A DNA stretch of 64,000 nt from Polycyclovorans algicola TG408. GTDB taxonomy: Bacteria > Pseudomonadota > Gammaproteobacteria > Nevskiales > Nevskiaceae. A program made the position numbers and the translations under genes. Where the stretch lies: assembly GCF_000711245.1 (NCBI RefSeq), contig NZ_JOMH01000001.1, positions 3,342,830 to 3,406,829 on the forward strand, given 5' to 3'. A model generated the notes under the pieces. The model made no database searches. It was given only the letters and a program-made list of their open reading frames with translations, and was not told the origin of the DNA. How positions within the stretch are numbered: the stretch's first letter is position 1; the number at the start of each line of letters is the position of its first letter. Positions 25,771 through 35,202 of the stretch are shown one piece after another.

Positions 25771-26374
25771 CCGCCGCCTGGGTGCGGCTGTACAAGCCCA
25801 GTTTGCGCAGTATCGCGGTGACATGGGCCTTGACCGTGGCCTCCGAGATGGCCAGCGTAAAAGCGATCTGTTTGTTGAGCAGACCGTCGGCAATCATCAT
25901 CAGCACGCGTTGCTGCTGGGGCGTCAGGCTGGCGAGTTTGCTGACCAGGTCGACATCATCGGGCGCGCTGGGCATGGACTCGACGTCTTGACTGAACCAC
26001 AGGCCGCCATCAAGCACGGTGCGAATGGCCTCGCCAATGGTGTCCAGCGGCGCCGACTTGGGAATGAACCCGGCCGCGCCAAAATCCATCGCGCGGCGGA
26101 TCACCGATTGCCCCTCGACGCCGGACACCACCATCACCGCGGTGCCCGGCGACTGGTTGCGCAGAAACAGCAGCGACGAGAACCCGTGCGCGCCGGGCAT
26201 GTGCAGATCCAGCAATACCAGATCGGCCTCGGGGTGCAGGCCCACCGCACGCTCGAGGCTGGCCATGTCTTCGGCTTCGATCACCCGGGCGTCCGGAAAC
26301 AGCCGCTGCACCGTCTGGTGCAGCGCCGCCCGGAACAGCGGGTGATCGTCGGCGATGATCAGTTGGGTGGGCAC
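25682..26374 (-). CDS. crbR: LuxR-family response regulator (CrbR-like)
   Basis: A 230-residue regulator: receiver domain with acidic pair (IIADDHP), Asp56 (LVLLDLHMPG) and Lys (IPKSAPL), then a LuxR/NarL HTH (LTPQQQRVLMMIADGLLNKQIAFTLAISEATVKAHV). The last 20 residues are an Ala/Pro tail. It starts with GTG at 26374, 15 bp after the acs stop, so it is likely co-transcribed with acs. Known CrbR activates acs when phosphorylated by CrbS; the convergent neighbour is the likely partner. Name by homology and context. Confidence 0.88.
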   Translation of the reverse strand: MPTQLIIADDHPLFRAALHQTVQRLFPDARVIEAEDMASLERAVGLHPEADLVLLDLHMPGAHGFSSLLFLRNQSPGTAVMVVSGVEGQSVIRRAMDFGAAGFIPKSAPLDTIGEAIRTVLDGGLWFSQDVESMPSAPDDVDLVSKLASLTPQQQRVLMMIADGLLNKQIAFTLAISEATVKAHVTAILRKLGLYSRTQAAVIVERLQAHAPQLAASPVAVAATPSAPPA

Positions 26375-26389
26375 GTGTGCGGCCTCGGC

Positions 26390-28339
26390 TCAGCCCTTGC
26401 GGGCCTTGGCCTCGGCCACCAGGGTGTCAACCACACCGGGGTCGGCCAGGGTTGAGGTGTCGCCCAGCGCGGCATATTCACCCTCGGCGATCTTGCGCAG
26501 GATGCGGCGCATGATCTTGCCGGACCGGGTTTTCGGCAGGCCCGGCGCAATGTGCAGCACGTCGGGCTGGGCAATGGGACCGATCTCGTTCCGCACCCAT
26601 TGCTTGAGCTCTTTTTCGAGCGCTTCGGAGCCTTCCTCGCCGGCGTTGAGATTGACGTAGGCATAGATGCCCTGCCCCTTGACGTCGTGGGGGTAGCCGA
26701 CCACCGCCGCCTCGGCGACCTTGGCGTGGGCGACCAGTGCCGATTCAACCTCGGCGGTGCCCATGCGGTGGCCCGAAACGTTGATCACGTCATCGACGCG
26801 ACCGGTGATCCAGTAATAGCCGTCGGCATCGCGACGCGCGCCGTCGCCGGTGAAATAGGTGCCCGGATAGGTCGAAAAGTAGGTCTCGATGAACCGTTTG
26901 TGATCACCATAAACGGTGCGCATCTGCCCCGGCCACGAGTCGAGAATCACCAGATTGCCATCGGCCGCGCCTTCAAGCGGCTTGCCTTCGGCGTCCACCA
27001 GCGCGGGTTTGATACCGAATAAGGGCCGCGTCGCCGAGCCGGGTTTCAGGTCGGTGGCACCCGGCAGCGGCGAGATGAGAATGCCGCCGGTTTCGGTCTG
27101 CCACCAGGTGTCAACAATCGGGCAGCGTTCGTCGCCCACCACCTTGTAGTACCACGACCAGGCTTCGGGATTGATCGGCTCACCGACGCTGCCCAGCACC
27201 CGCAGGCTCGACCGTGAGGTCTTCTTGACCGGGCCTTCGCCTTCGCGCATCAGGGCGCGGATGGCGGTCGGCGCGGTGTAGAAAATGTTGACCTGATGCT
27301 TGTCGCAAACCTGCCAGAAGCGGCTCACGTCGGGGTAGTTGGGCACGCCTTCGAACATCAGCGTGGTGGCGCCGTTGGCCAGCGGCCCGTAAACAATGTA
27401 GCTGTGGCCGGTGACCCAGCCGACGTCGGCGGTACACCAGTACACCTCGCCATCGCGGTAATCGAAGACGTATTCGTGGGTCAGGCTCGCATAGAGCAGA
27501 TAGCCGCCCGTGGTGTGCAGCACGCCCTTGGGTTTGCCGGTGGAGCCCGAGGTGTAAAGGATGAACAGCGGGTCTTCGGCGTTCATCTCTTCAGCCGGGC
27601 AGTCGCTGGAGGCCTCGGCGGTGATGGCCTCATACCAAACGTCGCGACCTTCGGTCCACGCCACATCGGCGCCGGTTCGCTTGACCACCACCACTTTCTT
27701 GACGCTGGCCGCGCCGGGCTTTTCCAGCGCCTTGTCGACATTGACCTTGAGTGGCACGACCTTGCCGCCGCGCAAACCTTCGTCAGCGGTGATGACGTAC
27801 TTCGATTCGCAGCCTTCGATGCGCCCCGCCAGCGCATCCGGCGAGAAGCCGCCAAAGACGATGGAGTGCACCGCGCCGATGCGCGCGCAGGCCAGCATCG
27901 CCACCGCCGCTTCGGGAATCATCGGCATGTACAGGGTGACGACATCACCCTTGACCACGCCCTGCGCCTTCAGCGCGTTGGCCAGCTTGCCGACCATGCC
28001 GTGCAGTTGCCGATAGGTGATGCGCGCATCCTCGGCAGGGTTGTCACCTTCCCAGATGATGGCGACCTGATCACCCCGGCTGGCGAGGTGGCGATCCAGA
28101 CAGTTGGCCGCCACGTTGAGCGTGCCGTCATGGAACCAGCGGATGTGCAGGTCTTCGGCGGCGTAACTGACATCTTTCACCTGGCTATAGGGCTTGATCC
28201 AATCGAGTCGCTTGCCCTGCTCGGCCCAGAAGGCTTCGGGGTTGTCAATGGAGGCTTGGTACAGCGCCTGATAACCGGCGTCGTCAATTTTTGCGCCCTG
28301 CAACCAGGCGGGTTTGACCGGGTAAACCGATTCGCTCAT
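26390..28339 (-). CDS. acs: Acetyl-CoA synthetase
   Basis: A 649-residue AMP-forming ligase that activates acetate to acetyl-CoA. Visible: P-loop-like [53 protein letters not shown] and the C-terminal acetylation site motif [11 protein letters not shown] with the regulatory lysine. Full length for Acs. Start at 28339 (MSESVYPVK) with AGGAGAA upstream. It diverges from the DcaP porin across 169 bp where the shared promoters must lie. A lysine acetylase/deacetylase system may control it. Confidence 0.96.
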   Translation of the reverse strand: MSESVYPVKPAWLQGAKIDDAGYQALYQASIDNPEAFWAEQGKRLDWIKPYSQVKDVSYAAEDLHIRWFHDGTLNVAANCLDRHLASRGDQVAIIWEGDNPAEDARITYRQLHGMVGKLANALKAQGVVKGDVVTLYMPMIPEAAVAMLACARIGAVHSIVFGGFSPDALAGRIEGCESKYVITADEGLRGGKVVPLKVNVDKALEKPGAASVKKVVVVKRTGADVAWTEGRDVWYEAITAEASSDCPAEEMNAEDPLFILYTSGSTGKPKGVLHTTGGYLLYASLTHEYVFDYRDGEVYWCTADVGWVTGHSYIVYGPLANGATTLMFEGVPNYPDVSRFWQVCDKHQVNIFYTAPTAIRALMREGEGPVKKTSRSSLRVLGSVGEPINPEAWSWYYKVVGDERCPIVDTWWQTETGGILISPLPGATDLKPGSATRPLFGIKPALVDAEGKPLEGAADGNLVILDSWPGQMRTVYGDHKRFIETYFSTYPGTYFTGDGARRDADGYYWITGRVDDVINVSGHRMGTAEVESALVAHAKVAEAAVVGYPHDVKGQGIYAYVNLNAGEEGSEALEKELKQWVRNEIGPIAQPDVLHIAPGLPKTRSGKIMRRILRKIAEGEYAALGDTSTLADPGVVDTLVAEAKARKG

Positions 28340-28508
28340 GCGGATTCTCCTGTTCGTTTCATAAGACGTTTGCGCACGTTTATACGTTGAAGCCGGTGCC
28401 GGTGCCATCCGACCTTGGTCGTCTTCGGATATCGACCAATGGCTAATGGCGGCTTTGTGACAGGGGGCGCACTGTCGACGCTGTTATTGCACCAAGGAGG
28501 AGTCACCC

Positions 28509-29660
28509 ATGATTAAAAAACACGCAATCGCAGTTGGGGCGGCCGCATTCATGGCCCTCGCCGCATCCCCGGCGCAGGCCTTCAAAACCACGATTGGCAA
28601 CACCGAGGTCACGCTCGGGGGCTTCGTCAAGCTCGACTTCATTTATTCGCAGAATGATCCCGGCTCGAATGCAGACCTGGGCCGTGATTTCTATGTACCG
28701 GGTCTGATCCCGGTGGGTAACGCTCAAAGCAGCAGCCGTTTCGACGCCCACGCCAAGGAAACCCGACTGATCTTCGCCACCAACACCGACTTCAACGGCT
28801 ACAAGGTGGGCAGTTACATCGAGGCCGACTTCATCGTCAATCAGGGCACCCCTGGCGCCGACGAGCGCATCACCAACGCCTACAACCCCGGCCTGCGGCG
28901 CGCCTTCGTGACCTTCGGCGGCTTCCTGGCCGGGCAGGACTGGTCCACCTTTCAAAACCTGGTGGCGCTGCCCGAAACGCTGGACTTCGTCGCCTGGCCG
29001 TCAGATGGCACGCCCTTCATGCGCCAGGCCTTGCTGCGTTACACCACCGGCGGGCTCGACCTTTCACTGGAAAACCCGCAAACCACGGTTACCGACGGCA
29101 TGGGGGCGCGCATCTCAGAAGATGAAAACACCCTGCCCGATCTTCATGCCCGTTACCGATTCTCGGTGGGCAGCGCCCAAATGTCGGTTGCCGCATTGGC
29201 CCGCCAGCTGAAAACCGATGGCAATGGCGCTGAAACCGGCTATGCGGTGAGCGTCGCCGGGAAGATTCCGCTGGGTAAAAACGACATTCGTTTCACCATC
29301 AGCCAGGGTGACGGCGCGGGTCGTTACCTTGCCCTCAACACCGTCAACGACGCGCAGATTGCGGCCAACGGTGACCTTGAAGCCATCGAGGTCATCAATG
29401 GCTTCATCGCCTACCGTCAGGTCTGGACTGAAAAATGGCGCAGCACCCTGGCACTGTCGGCCTTCAGCGCTGACCACGACACCGCCCTCACCGGCACCGG
29501 CGTCACCAAGTCGGTACAGAGCGCATCCGTGAACCTCCTGTATTCACCGGTGCCGCCGCTGACCGTGGGGGGCGAACTGCGCTACGCGGAACGTGAAGTC
29601 GAAAACGGCGACGAAGGTGATCTGACGCGCTTTCAGTTCTCGGTGAAATACAGCTTCTGA
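28509..29660 (+). CDS. DcaP-like outer-membrane porin
   Basis: A 383-residue porin with signal peptide (AFMALAASPAQA-F) and the DcaP-type pattern: TLGGFVKLDFIYSQND, ETRLIFATNTDFNGYKVGSYIEADF, LRRAFVTFGGFLAGQDWSTFQNL, and a closing FQFSVKYSF. DcaP channels are trimeric and prefer dicarboxylic or other negatively charged small molecules. Divergent from acs, so it may supply short-chain acids to the same pathway. Strong SD (AAGGAGGAG) and a clean intrinsic terminator after it make it a single-gene unit. Confidence 0.9.
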   Translation: MIKKHAIAVGAAAFMALAASPAQAFKTTIGNTEVTLGGFVKLDFIYSQNDPGSNADLGRDFYVPGLIPVGNAQSSSRFDAHAKETRLIFATNTDFNGYKVGSYIEADFIVNQGTPGADERITNAYNPGLRRAFVTFGGFLAGQDWSTFQNLVALPETLDFVAWPSDGTPFMRQALLRYTTGGLDLSLENPQTTVTDGMGARISEDENTLPDLHARYRFSVGSAQMSVAALARQLKTDGNGAETGYAVSVAGKIPLGKNDIRFTISQGDGAGRYLALNTVNDAQIAANGDLEAIEVINGFIAYRQVWTEKWRSTLALSAFSADHDTALTGTGVTKSVQSASVNLLYSPVPPLTVGGELRYAEREVENGDEGDLTRFQFSVKYSF

Positions 29661-29682
29661 CGCCGGCATGGCCGGAAACCTC

Positions 29683-29706
29683 CCCCGCTCCGGCGGGGTT
29701 TTTTTT
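29683..29706 (+). terminator. Intrinsic terminator of the DcaP porin gene
   Basis: CCCCGC-TCCG-GCGGGG followed by eight T, 22 bp after the stop codon. Confidence 0.9.
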
Positions 29707-29745
29707 GGGCGGCACGCCAGCCAGGGACGAACCTCACAATTATTT

Positions 29746-29771
29746 AATGATAATGATTCTTATTATTGATA
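29746..29771 (+). promoter_or_regulatory. Fur box
   Basis: AATGATAATGATTCTTATTA continues to TTGATA, matching the overlapping TGATAAT-n-ATTATCA heptamer pattern of Fur. It stands out as an AT island in GC-rich DNA and lies 40-60 bp before a small gene with a good SD. Confidence 0.85.
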
Positions 29772-29808
29772 GAGTTTGGCTTTCGCCCCCTTCAGGAGAC
29801 AGATCGCC

Positions 29809-29988
29809 ATGGCCACATTCGGACTCAAGACTCGCGACATGTTGCGACGGCGCTACGGTTTGATGCTGCCCGCTGCTGACGGCGGTAGACGGACCGAGAC
29901 GTCGAGTGCGGCACCTGCACGCGACTCATCGGCCCGGCCGCGCGCACCCGGCGCCGCAACGGCCGACGACACGCGCCGTGGTCGCTGA
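29809..29988 (+). CDS. Small basic protein of unknown function behind a Fur box
   Basis: A 59-residue product (MATFGLKTRDMLRRRYGLML..., then an Arg/Ala/Ser/Pro-rich tail). AGGAGA lies 9-14 bp before the ATG. The hydrophobic stretch is too short for a TM helix. Not recognised. The Fur box predicts expression under iron limitation. Its end overlaps the next gene's probable GTG start, so it may serve as a translational leader for that gene. Confidence 0.5.
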   Translation: MATFGLKTRDMLRRRYGLMLPAADGGRRTETSSAAPARDSSARPRAPGAATADDTRRGR

Positions 29989-30319
29989 CATTTGCGCAAG
30001 CCTGCAGATGGTGTGCGCCACGCTGTTGTGGAGCCTCACCCGCTGGCGGCATGACGACGGCGACATCCTGTTCGACTGCGCCGGGGCCTGCGTTCTGGCC
30101 AATGCCGCAGCATTAATGCTGTGGCTCTCGGGCAGCCATCCGCAATGGGCCCTGCAGATATGGGGCCTGCATGCGGCCGGCGCCGCAGTCATCCACGGCG
30201 CGGCGGCCTTGGCCCAACGGCGATCCGCTGCGGTGGTCGGTGGTGATCTCTGGTGGTCACCGGCCACTTATCTGATTGCGGCCTTGGTGACCGGTTGGAT
30301 GGCAGGTCCGCCGGTCTGA
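29978..30319 (+). CDS. Small membrane protein, probable iron-regulated operon member
   Basis: A 113-residue protein if begun at GTG 29978, overlapping the preceding small gene by 11 bp; an earlier start at 29906 would add only low-complexity residues. Three hydrophobic segments are visible, about residues 29-50 (FDCAGACVLANAAALMLWL), 56-78 and 93-111 (WWSPATYLIAALVTGWMAG). No family recognised. Its position behind the Fur box suggests an iron-limitation role. Confidence 0.5.
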   Translation: MVADICASLQMVCATLLWSLTRWRHDDGDILFDCAGACVLANAAALMLWLSGSHPQWALQIWGLHAAGAAVIHGAAALAQRRSAAVVGGDLWWSPATYLIAALVTGWMAGPPV

Positions 30320-30452
30320 GCCTCCGCCATGACCGGTCAAGCGGCAACCGGCATTTGATCTCACCTCGGCGGTCGATCCGGACTTAGAGCCGGCAGCCGC
30401 GCGCTCAAGAGGGGTAGCCTGAAGGCTCAGCTTTGAGCGGGAGCAATTGCCC

Positions 30453-31685
30453 ATGAAGCCGATCCGCCTACTGTGGGGCATGGCGTTGGGGTGGTCATCA
30501 GTTCCAGCAACCGCCGACATTTGGACCGAGCCCAACCCGGTGCGACGCGAAGCGCTGGTTGAGGGTCGCCGCTTCGACTACAACACTGAGTCGTTCTTGC
30601 ACCGCCTCAGCTTCGGCCAGTTGTCACGGACGCCTTACTCCGATGAGGACGGTCTCAGCGGCACGGTGGGCAGCACGCGCAGCGACGAGTTCTACGTCGA
30701 CATGTTTCTGCACAAGCGCCTGGTTTCGGACGACGGACGCCACGTTGCGTTCATTCGTATGCAGCGCAGCGAGGATTTCGACGGTCGCTTTGACCGGCAG
30801 ATTGTCGGCTACGGGCACCATCTGGGGGACTGGCGACTGGCCATTGCCGGGGACGTGCGCGGCGACAAGGCCGAAATCGACGTGCAATACGAACTGCAGT
30901 GGCAACCCGACCCGCAGTCACGGGTCAGGCTGGCGCTGATTCAACCCGACGCGTTCTTCAACGACAAGGAGGGTGCCGACGGCGAATATACGAAAAGCCC
31001 GAACAGTTTTTTCGCGCACGCCCGGTTTGGCGACCCTGAGGGCTGGGCGCTGGAAAGCGCCCTGACCTACTCGCCGCCGTCGCAGTTCAATGACCAGGTT
31101 CTGGGCGTCGAGGCCCGGGGCGACCAAGTCCGCGCGATGCTGCAGGTGGACATGCCGGTTGTCGCCGGGCTGCGCCCGACGGCGCGGGTTGAAGTGGACA
31201 ACGCCAATCGCGAGTTCGCCTTTTCAGACCGTGTGGCCCCCGAGGCAGACACCTTTCAGCGGCGGATGCAAAGCCTGCGTCTGATGTTCGAGCACCGTCA
31301 GGCGCGGCTGCGCCCGGTTTGCGGCGTCCATCATTTGCGCCTGCGCGAACGGGGCTGGTTTGGCGATGCACGCGGCACGTCGGGGTTGGAGTCGCGTGAC
31401 GAACTCTTGGGATTCGCCGGCATTCGCCAGCGGCTCAGCGAGCGCTGGACCGTCGAGCCCACCGTGTATGCCGGTCGCGCCCGGGCGATCCAGGACCAGA
31501 TGCTGGCCGTGGGTGACGGCGATGTTCCACAGCGGGATGACAACGACCTCCACGGCAAACTGGCGCTGCCGTTCCGCTATGTGCTGGATGAGGCGCGCGG
31601 CGGCGTGTTGACGCTTAACCCCACGCTGCGCCTGCACCGCGCCGCGTTCGGTGGCGGCAACGTGCAGGTTCACTGGCCGTTCTGA
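30453..31685 (+). CDS. Putative outer-membrane protein of unknown function
   Basis: A 410-residue protein with a signal peptide (IRLLWGMALGWSSVPATA-DI) and beta-rich alternating sequence ending GGNVQVHWPF, consistent with an outer-membrane barrel. Patterns such as FYVDMFLHKRLVSDDGRHVAF and VRLALIQPDAFFNDKEGAD are not from a family I recognise. GAGCGGGAG lies upstream of ATG 30453. It follows the Fur-box genes by 133 bp and could be part of the same unit. Confidence 0.65.
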   Translation: MKPIRLLWGMALGWSSVPATADIWTEPNPVRREALVEGRRFDYNTESFLHRLSFGQLSRTPYSDEDGLSGTVGSTRSDEFYVDMFLHKRLVSDDGRHVAFIRMQRSEDFDGRFDRQIVGYGHHLGDWRLAIAGDVRGDKAEIDVQYELQWQPDPQSRVRLALIQPDAFFNDKEGADGEYTKSPNSFFAHARFGDPEGWALESALTYSPPSQFNDQVLGVEARGDQVRAMLQVDMPVVAGLRPTARVEVDNANREFAFSDRVAPEADTFQRRMQSLRLMFEHRQARLRPVCGVHHLRLRERGWFGDARGTSGLESRDELLGFAGIRQRLSERWTVEPTVYAGRARAIQDQMLAVGDGDVPQRDDNDLHGKLALPFRYVLDEARGGVLTLNPTLRLHRAAFGGGNVQVHWPF

Positions 31686-31702
31686 CCCGAGGGCGGTTCA
31701 CG

Positions 31703-31731
31703 AAAAAGGCCCGCCGGATCGCCGGCGGGCC
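31703..31731 (-). terminator. Intrinsic terminator of the symporter operon
   Basis: On the minus strand GGCCCGCCGG-CGAT-CCGGCGGGCC is followed by five T. It lies 29 bp beyond the symporter stop. Confidence 0.85.
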
Positions 31732-31759
31732 CAGGGTTCACCAACCGCACGCGTCAGTC

Positions 31760-33541
31760 TTAATGATCGACAGCGCCGACTGCCCCGCGGGGAATGCGGA
31801 CGTCCTCAACCAGTTGCTGAATGTGTGCCGGCGGTGGTGGCGTCATCCGTGACACCGTGAACGCCACCGCGAAGTTGATGAGGGCGCCGATGGTGCCAAA
31901 ACTCTGCGGCTGGATGCCGAACAGCCAGCCCTCGGCACTGTCGACCAGCATCGCGGTGCCCGGGAAGAAGAACCAGCCCTTGTACAAGAAGATGTACAGC
32001 AGGGTTGTGCCCAGACCGGCGAGCATGCCGGCGATGGCGCCTTCCTTGTTCATCCGCGTGCTGAAGATGCCCATCACCAGCACCGGGAACAGCGACGACG
32101 CCGCGAGCCCGAAGGCCAGCGCGACAACCTGCGCCGCAAAGCCCGGTGGATTCAAGCCCAGGTAGCCGGCGACCAGAATGGCCACGCCCATGCTGATGCG
32201 GCCCGCCAGCAGCTCCTTCTTGTCGGTCATGTCCTTGAACATGATGCTTTTCATCAAGTCATGGGAGATGGCCGACGAGATGGCCAACAACAACCCGGCA
32301 GCCGTGGACAACGCCGCCGCCAGACCACCGGCTGCGACCAAGGCAATCACCCAGCCCGGCAGCCCGGCAATCTCGGGATTGGCCAGCACCATGATGTCGT
32401 TGTCGAGCTTGACGACTTCGTTGCCCGCCCAGCCGAATTCCTCGGCCTGCGCGGCAAACTCGGGATTTTTCTCGTTGTAGTACTGAATGCGACCGTCGTC
32501 GTTCTTGTCCTCGAACGCCAACAGGCCGGTGGTTTCCCAGGTGCGCATCCACTCGGGACGTTCTTCGAGCACGAGGTTGCCTTCGGCCGCGCCCACCTCA
32601 CCCGGCTGAATGGTCTTGATCAGGTTGAACGCCGCCATCGCACCCACCGCCGGGGCCGTGGTGTACAAAATGGCGATGAACACCAGTGCCCAACCGGCCG
32701 ATTTGCGCGCGTCACGCACTTTCGGCACGGTAAAGAAGCGGATGATCACGTGCGGCAAACCGGCGGTGCCAATCATCAGCGACATGGTCAACAGCATCAT
32801 GTTGGTGGTGTCGATGGTGCCGTTGGTGGTGAATGCGGTGAAGCCGATGTCGACCAGAATCTGGTCAAGCTTGGCGAGCATGTACACGCCCTCGCCGTTC
32901 ACCGTGCTGCCCAGCCCCAGTTGCGGCAACACCACGCCGGTGAGCTGCAACGAGATGAACACCGCCGGCACCGTGTAGGCGAAGATCAGCACCACGTATT
33001 GCGCGATCTGCGTATAGGTGATGCCCTTCATGCCGCCGAGCACGGCGTAGGTGAACACCACGCCCATGCCGATGTAGAGACCGGTGGAAATGTCGACTTC
33101 GAGAAAGCGCGAGAACGCGATCCCGGCGCCGCGCATCTGACCGATCACGTAGGTCAGCGACATCACCAACAGGCACAGCACCGCGACCACGCGCGCCGTC
33201 TGCGAGTAAAACCGGTCGCCGATGAACTCGGGCACGGTGAACTTGCCGAACTTGCGCAGATAAGGTGCGAGCAGCAGGGCCATGAGCACGTAACCGCCGG
33301 TCCAGCCCATCAGATAAACCGAGCCGCTGTAGCCGAGGAAGGCGATCAGGCCGGCCATGGAGATGAACGACGCCGCGCTCATCCAGTCGGCGGCAGTGGC
33401 CATGCCGTTGAGCACCGGGTTGACCCCCTTGCTCGCCACGTAGTACTCGCTGGTCGTGCCGGCACGGGCCCACAGCGCAATGCCGATGTAGAGCGCGAAG
33501 GTGCCGAACACCATGATGTAAATCCAGGTTTGGGTGTCCAT
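31760..33541 (-). CDS. Sodium:solute symporter, VC_2705 subfamily (acetate/short-chain acid uptake)
   Basis: A 593-residue SSSF symporter with 13 or so TM helices: YYVASKGVNPVLNGMATAADWMSAASFISM (sodium-site helix), GQMRGAGIAFSRFLEVD, and GGLAAALSTAAGLLLAISSAISHD. It is related to ActP but has the DUF4212 partner typical of the VC_2705 group. A loop at residues 345-356 (DKNDDGRIQYYN) looks like an EF-hand calcium site. The gene sits 6 bp after the small-subunit gene. Co-location with crbS/crbR and acs points to acetate, propionate or pyruvate as substrate; inference. Confidence 0.9.
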   Translation of the reverse strand: MDTQTWIYIMVFGTFALYIGIALWARAGTTSEYYVASKGVNPVLNGMATAADWMSAASFISMAGLIAFLGYSGSVYLMGWTGGYVLMALLLAPYLRKFGKFTVPEFIGDRFYSQTARVVAVLCLLVMSLTYVIGQMRGAGIAFSRFLEVDISTGLYIGMGVVFTYAVLGGMKGITYTQIAQYVVLIFAYTVPAVFISLQLTGVVLPQLGLGSTVNGEGVYMLAKLDQILVDIGFTAFTTNGTIDTTNMMLLTMSLMIGTAGLPHVIIRFFTVPKVRDARKSAGWALVFIAILYTTAPAVGAMAAFNLIKTIQPGEVGAAEGNLVLEERPEWMRTWETTGLLAFEDKNDDGRIQYYNEKNPEFAAQAEEFGWAGNEVVKLDNDIMVLANPEIAGLPGWVIALVAAGGLAAALSTAAGLLLAISSAISHDLMKSIMFKDMTDKKELLAGRISMGVAILVAGYLGLNPPGFAAQVVALAFGLAASSLFPVLVMGIFSTRMNKEGAIAGMLAGLGTTLLYIFLYKGWFFFPGTAMLVDSAEGWLFGIQPQSFGTIGALINFAVAFTVSRMTPPPPAHIQQLVEDVRIPRGAVGAVDH

Positions 33542-33547
33542 GGCGGC

Positions 33548-33814
33548 TCAGTCCTCGTGCACGTCGAACTTGCGGTCGAGCTGATTCATCTTCGCCATGT
33601 AGACGAAGATCAGCACGATGAAGGTGTAAATCGACCCCTGCGTGGCAAACCAGAACCCCAGCGGGTATCCGCCGATCTGGATGTTGTTGAGCACATCGAC
33701 CAGCAGAATGCCGGCCCCGAACGACACCGCGAACCAGATCACCAGCAGCGTTATCAGCAAACGCAGGTTGGCTTTCCAGTACGCGACGGCTGCGTCACGT
33801 TTTTCTTCTGTCAT
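33548..33814 (-). CDS. DUF4212 small subunit of the sodium:solute symporter
   Basis: An 88-residue protein with two TM helices (LRLLITLLVIWFAVSFGAGI and FWFATQGSIYTFIVLIFVYM) and the family blocks YWKANLRLL and MNQLDRKFDV. DUF4212 proteins are always found directly upstream of VC_2705-type symporters, as here. It plays the part YjcH does for ActP, though the sequences differ. Confidence 0.9.
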   Translation of the reverse strand: MTEEKRDAAVAYWKANLRLLITLLVIWFAVSFGAGILLVDVLNNIQIGGYPLGFWFATQGSIYTFIVLIFVYMAKMNQLDRKFDVHED

Positions 33815-33949
33815 GAGGACTCTCCTTGCAAGCGCACGCCCGAAACTTCCGGGACCGTGGCCAATTTACAAGGGCGCCCTGCAATGCGACACGCGACTTT
33901 GGTCGGATGGCATGGCTCGCGGACCCGCGCCACTCGCTCACTTCAACGC

Positions 33950-33980
33950 AAAAATCCCCGCCGGACGACCCGGCAGGGAT
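33950..33980 (-). terminator. Intrinsic terminator of the rpsP-rimM-trmD-rplS operon
   Basis: On the minus strand ATCCCTGCCGG-GTCGT-CCGGCGGGGAT (one mismatch) is followed by five T. It is about 100 bp beyond the rplS stop. Confidence 0.75.
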
Positions 33981-34081
33981 TGGACGCTTCCAGACCTCGG
34001 ACCTCTGACGCGAAACGTCAGCGAACGCTTGCGAATCGTCCGCAGCGCGTGAGCGCCGCGGAAAGATTCGCGCCCTGAGTC

Positions 34082-34435
34082 TTAGCCCAGCTTCTCTTTG
34101 ATGCGCGCGGCCTTACCGGCGAGGTTGCGCAGGTAGTACAGCTTGGCGCGGGCCACCAGGCCACGACGCTTGACGATAATCTCGGCAACGTTGGGGCTGT
34201 AGGACTGAAACACGCGTTCCACGCCTTCGCCGTTGGAGATTTTGCGCACCGTGAAGGCGGAGTTCATGCCGCGGTTGCGGCGCGCAATCACCAACCCTTC
34301 AAACGCCTGAAGACGCTCGCGGTCGCCTTCCTTGACCTTGACCTTGACTTCGACCGTGTCGCCTTCGCGAAAGTCGGGAATGACCTTGGTCATCTGTTCC
34401 GCTTCAAGCGCGGCAATAATTTTGTTGCTACCCAT
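34082..34435 (-). CDS. rplS: Ribosomal protein bL19
   Basis: A 117-residue L19: [50 protein letters not shown] and the C-terminal [16 protein letters not shown]. It sits at the 30S-50S interface. Last gene of the canonical four-gene operon, 5 bp after trmD. Confidence 0.98.
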   Translation of the reverse strand: MGSNKIIAALEAEQMTKVIPDFREGDTVEVKVKVKEGDRERLQAFEGLVIARRNRGMNSAFTVRKISNGEGVERVFQSYSPNVAEIIVKRRGLVARAKLYYLRNLAGKAARIKEKLG

Positions 34436-34440
34436 GGTTC

Positions 34441-35202
34441 CTACCTCTTGGCATCAATCGCGTGCTGCGCAATATAGGCGCGCAGCCATTCCTGTTCATC
34501 GGGACTCAATGTGAGCCCATCCAACAAATCCGGGCGCCGCTCCCAGGTTCGGGCCAGCGCCTGTTGCCGTCGCCAGCGGCGTATCGCCGCATGGTCACCC
34601 GACATCAATACTTCGGGAACCGTCTGCCCCCGCCACTCCGGCGGGCGGGCGTAATGCGGATGATCGAGTACGCCACTGCTGAACGAGTCCTCCATCGCGG
34701 AGTTTTCATCGCCCAGCACACCGGGAAGCAATCTTGCGCAGGCATCAATCACCATCATTGCGCCCAGCTCGCCACCCGACAGCACCACATCACCCACCGA
34801 CAGCTCCACATCAATCTGCCCGTCGGACGCTGATCCCGCTTCCAGACGCGCATCCCACCCTTCATAACGACCACACAACAACGTCATGCCTCCGCCGGCG
34901 ACGAAGCGCTCGGCCCAAGCCTGGGTAAACCGCTCACCCTGGGGCGTCAATGCCACCACGGGCCCTGCGTTCCCCTCCCGAGACGCGGCAATGGCGCGCG
35001 CCAAGGGTTCAGCTTCCATCACCATGCCCGGCCCACCACCGTAAGGCCGACGATCAATCCGTCGCCACGCGTTTTCAGCAAAGTCCCGTGGATTCACCAG
35101 CTTCAGCGAGAGCGCTGCCTGCTCCACCGCCACCCTGGGCATTCCAAACTTCGTGACCTGCTCCACCCATTCGGGAAACAGCGTGATCACCGAGACCTGC
35201 AT
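34441..35202 (-). CDS. trmD: tRNA (guanine-37-N1) methyltransferase
   Basis: A 253-residue SPOUT enzyme that makes m1G37 and prevents frameshifting. Trefoil-knot residues are visible in [43 protein letters not shown], and the substrate-binding [19 protein letters not shown]. The start [12 protein letters not shown] at 35202 overlaps the rimM stop (TGATG). Confidence 0.97.
   Translation of the reverse strand: MQVSVITLFPEWVEQVTKFGMPRVAVEQAALSLKLVNPRDFAENAWRRIDRRPYGGGPGMVMEAEPLARAIAASREGNAGPVVALTPQGERFTQAWAERFVAGGGMTLLCGRYEGWDARLEAGSASDGQIDVELSVGDVVLSGGELGAMMVIDACARLLPGVLGDENSAMEDSFSSGVLDHPHYARPPEWRGQTVPEVLMSGDHAAIRRWRRQQALARTWERRPDLLDGLTLSPDEQEWLRAYIAQHAIDAKR

Noticed and set aside
32261-34078. 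605-residue open frame on the plus strand
   Set aside because: Antisense shadow of the symporter and its small subunit; composition is His/Gln/Gly-rich without any fold pattern, and it crosses two real genes.
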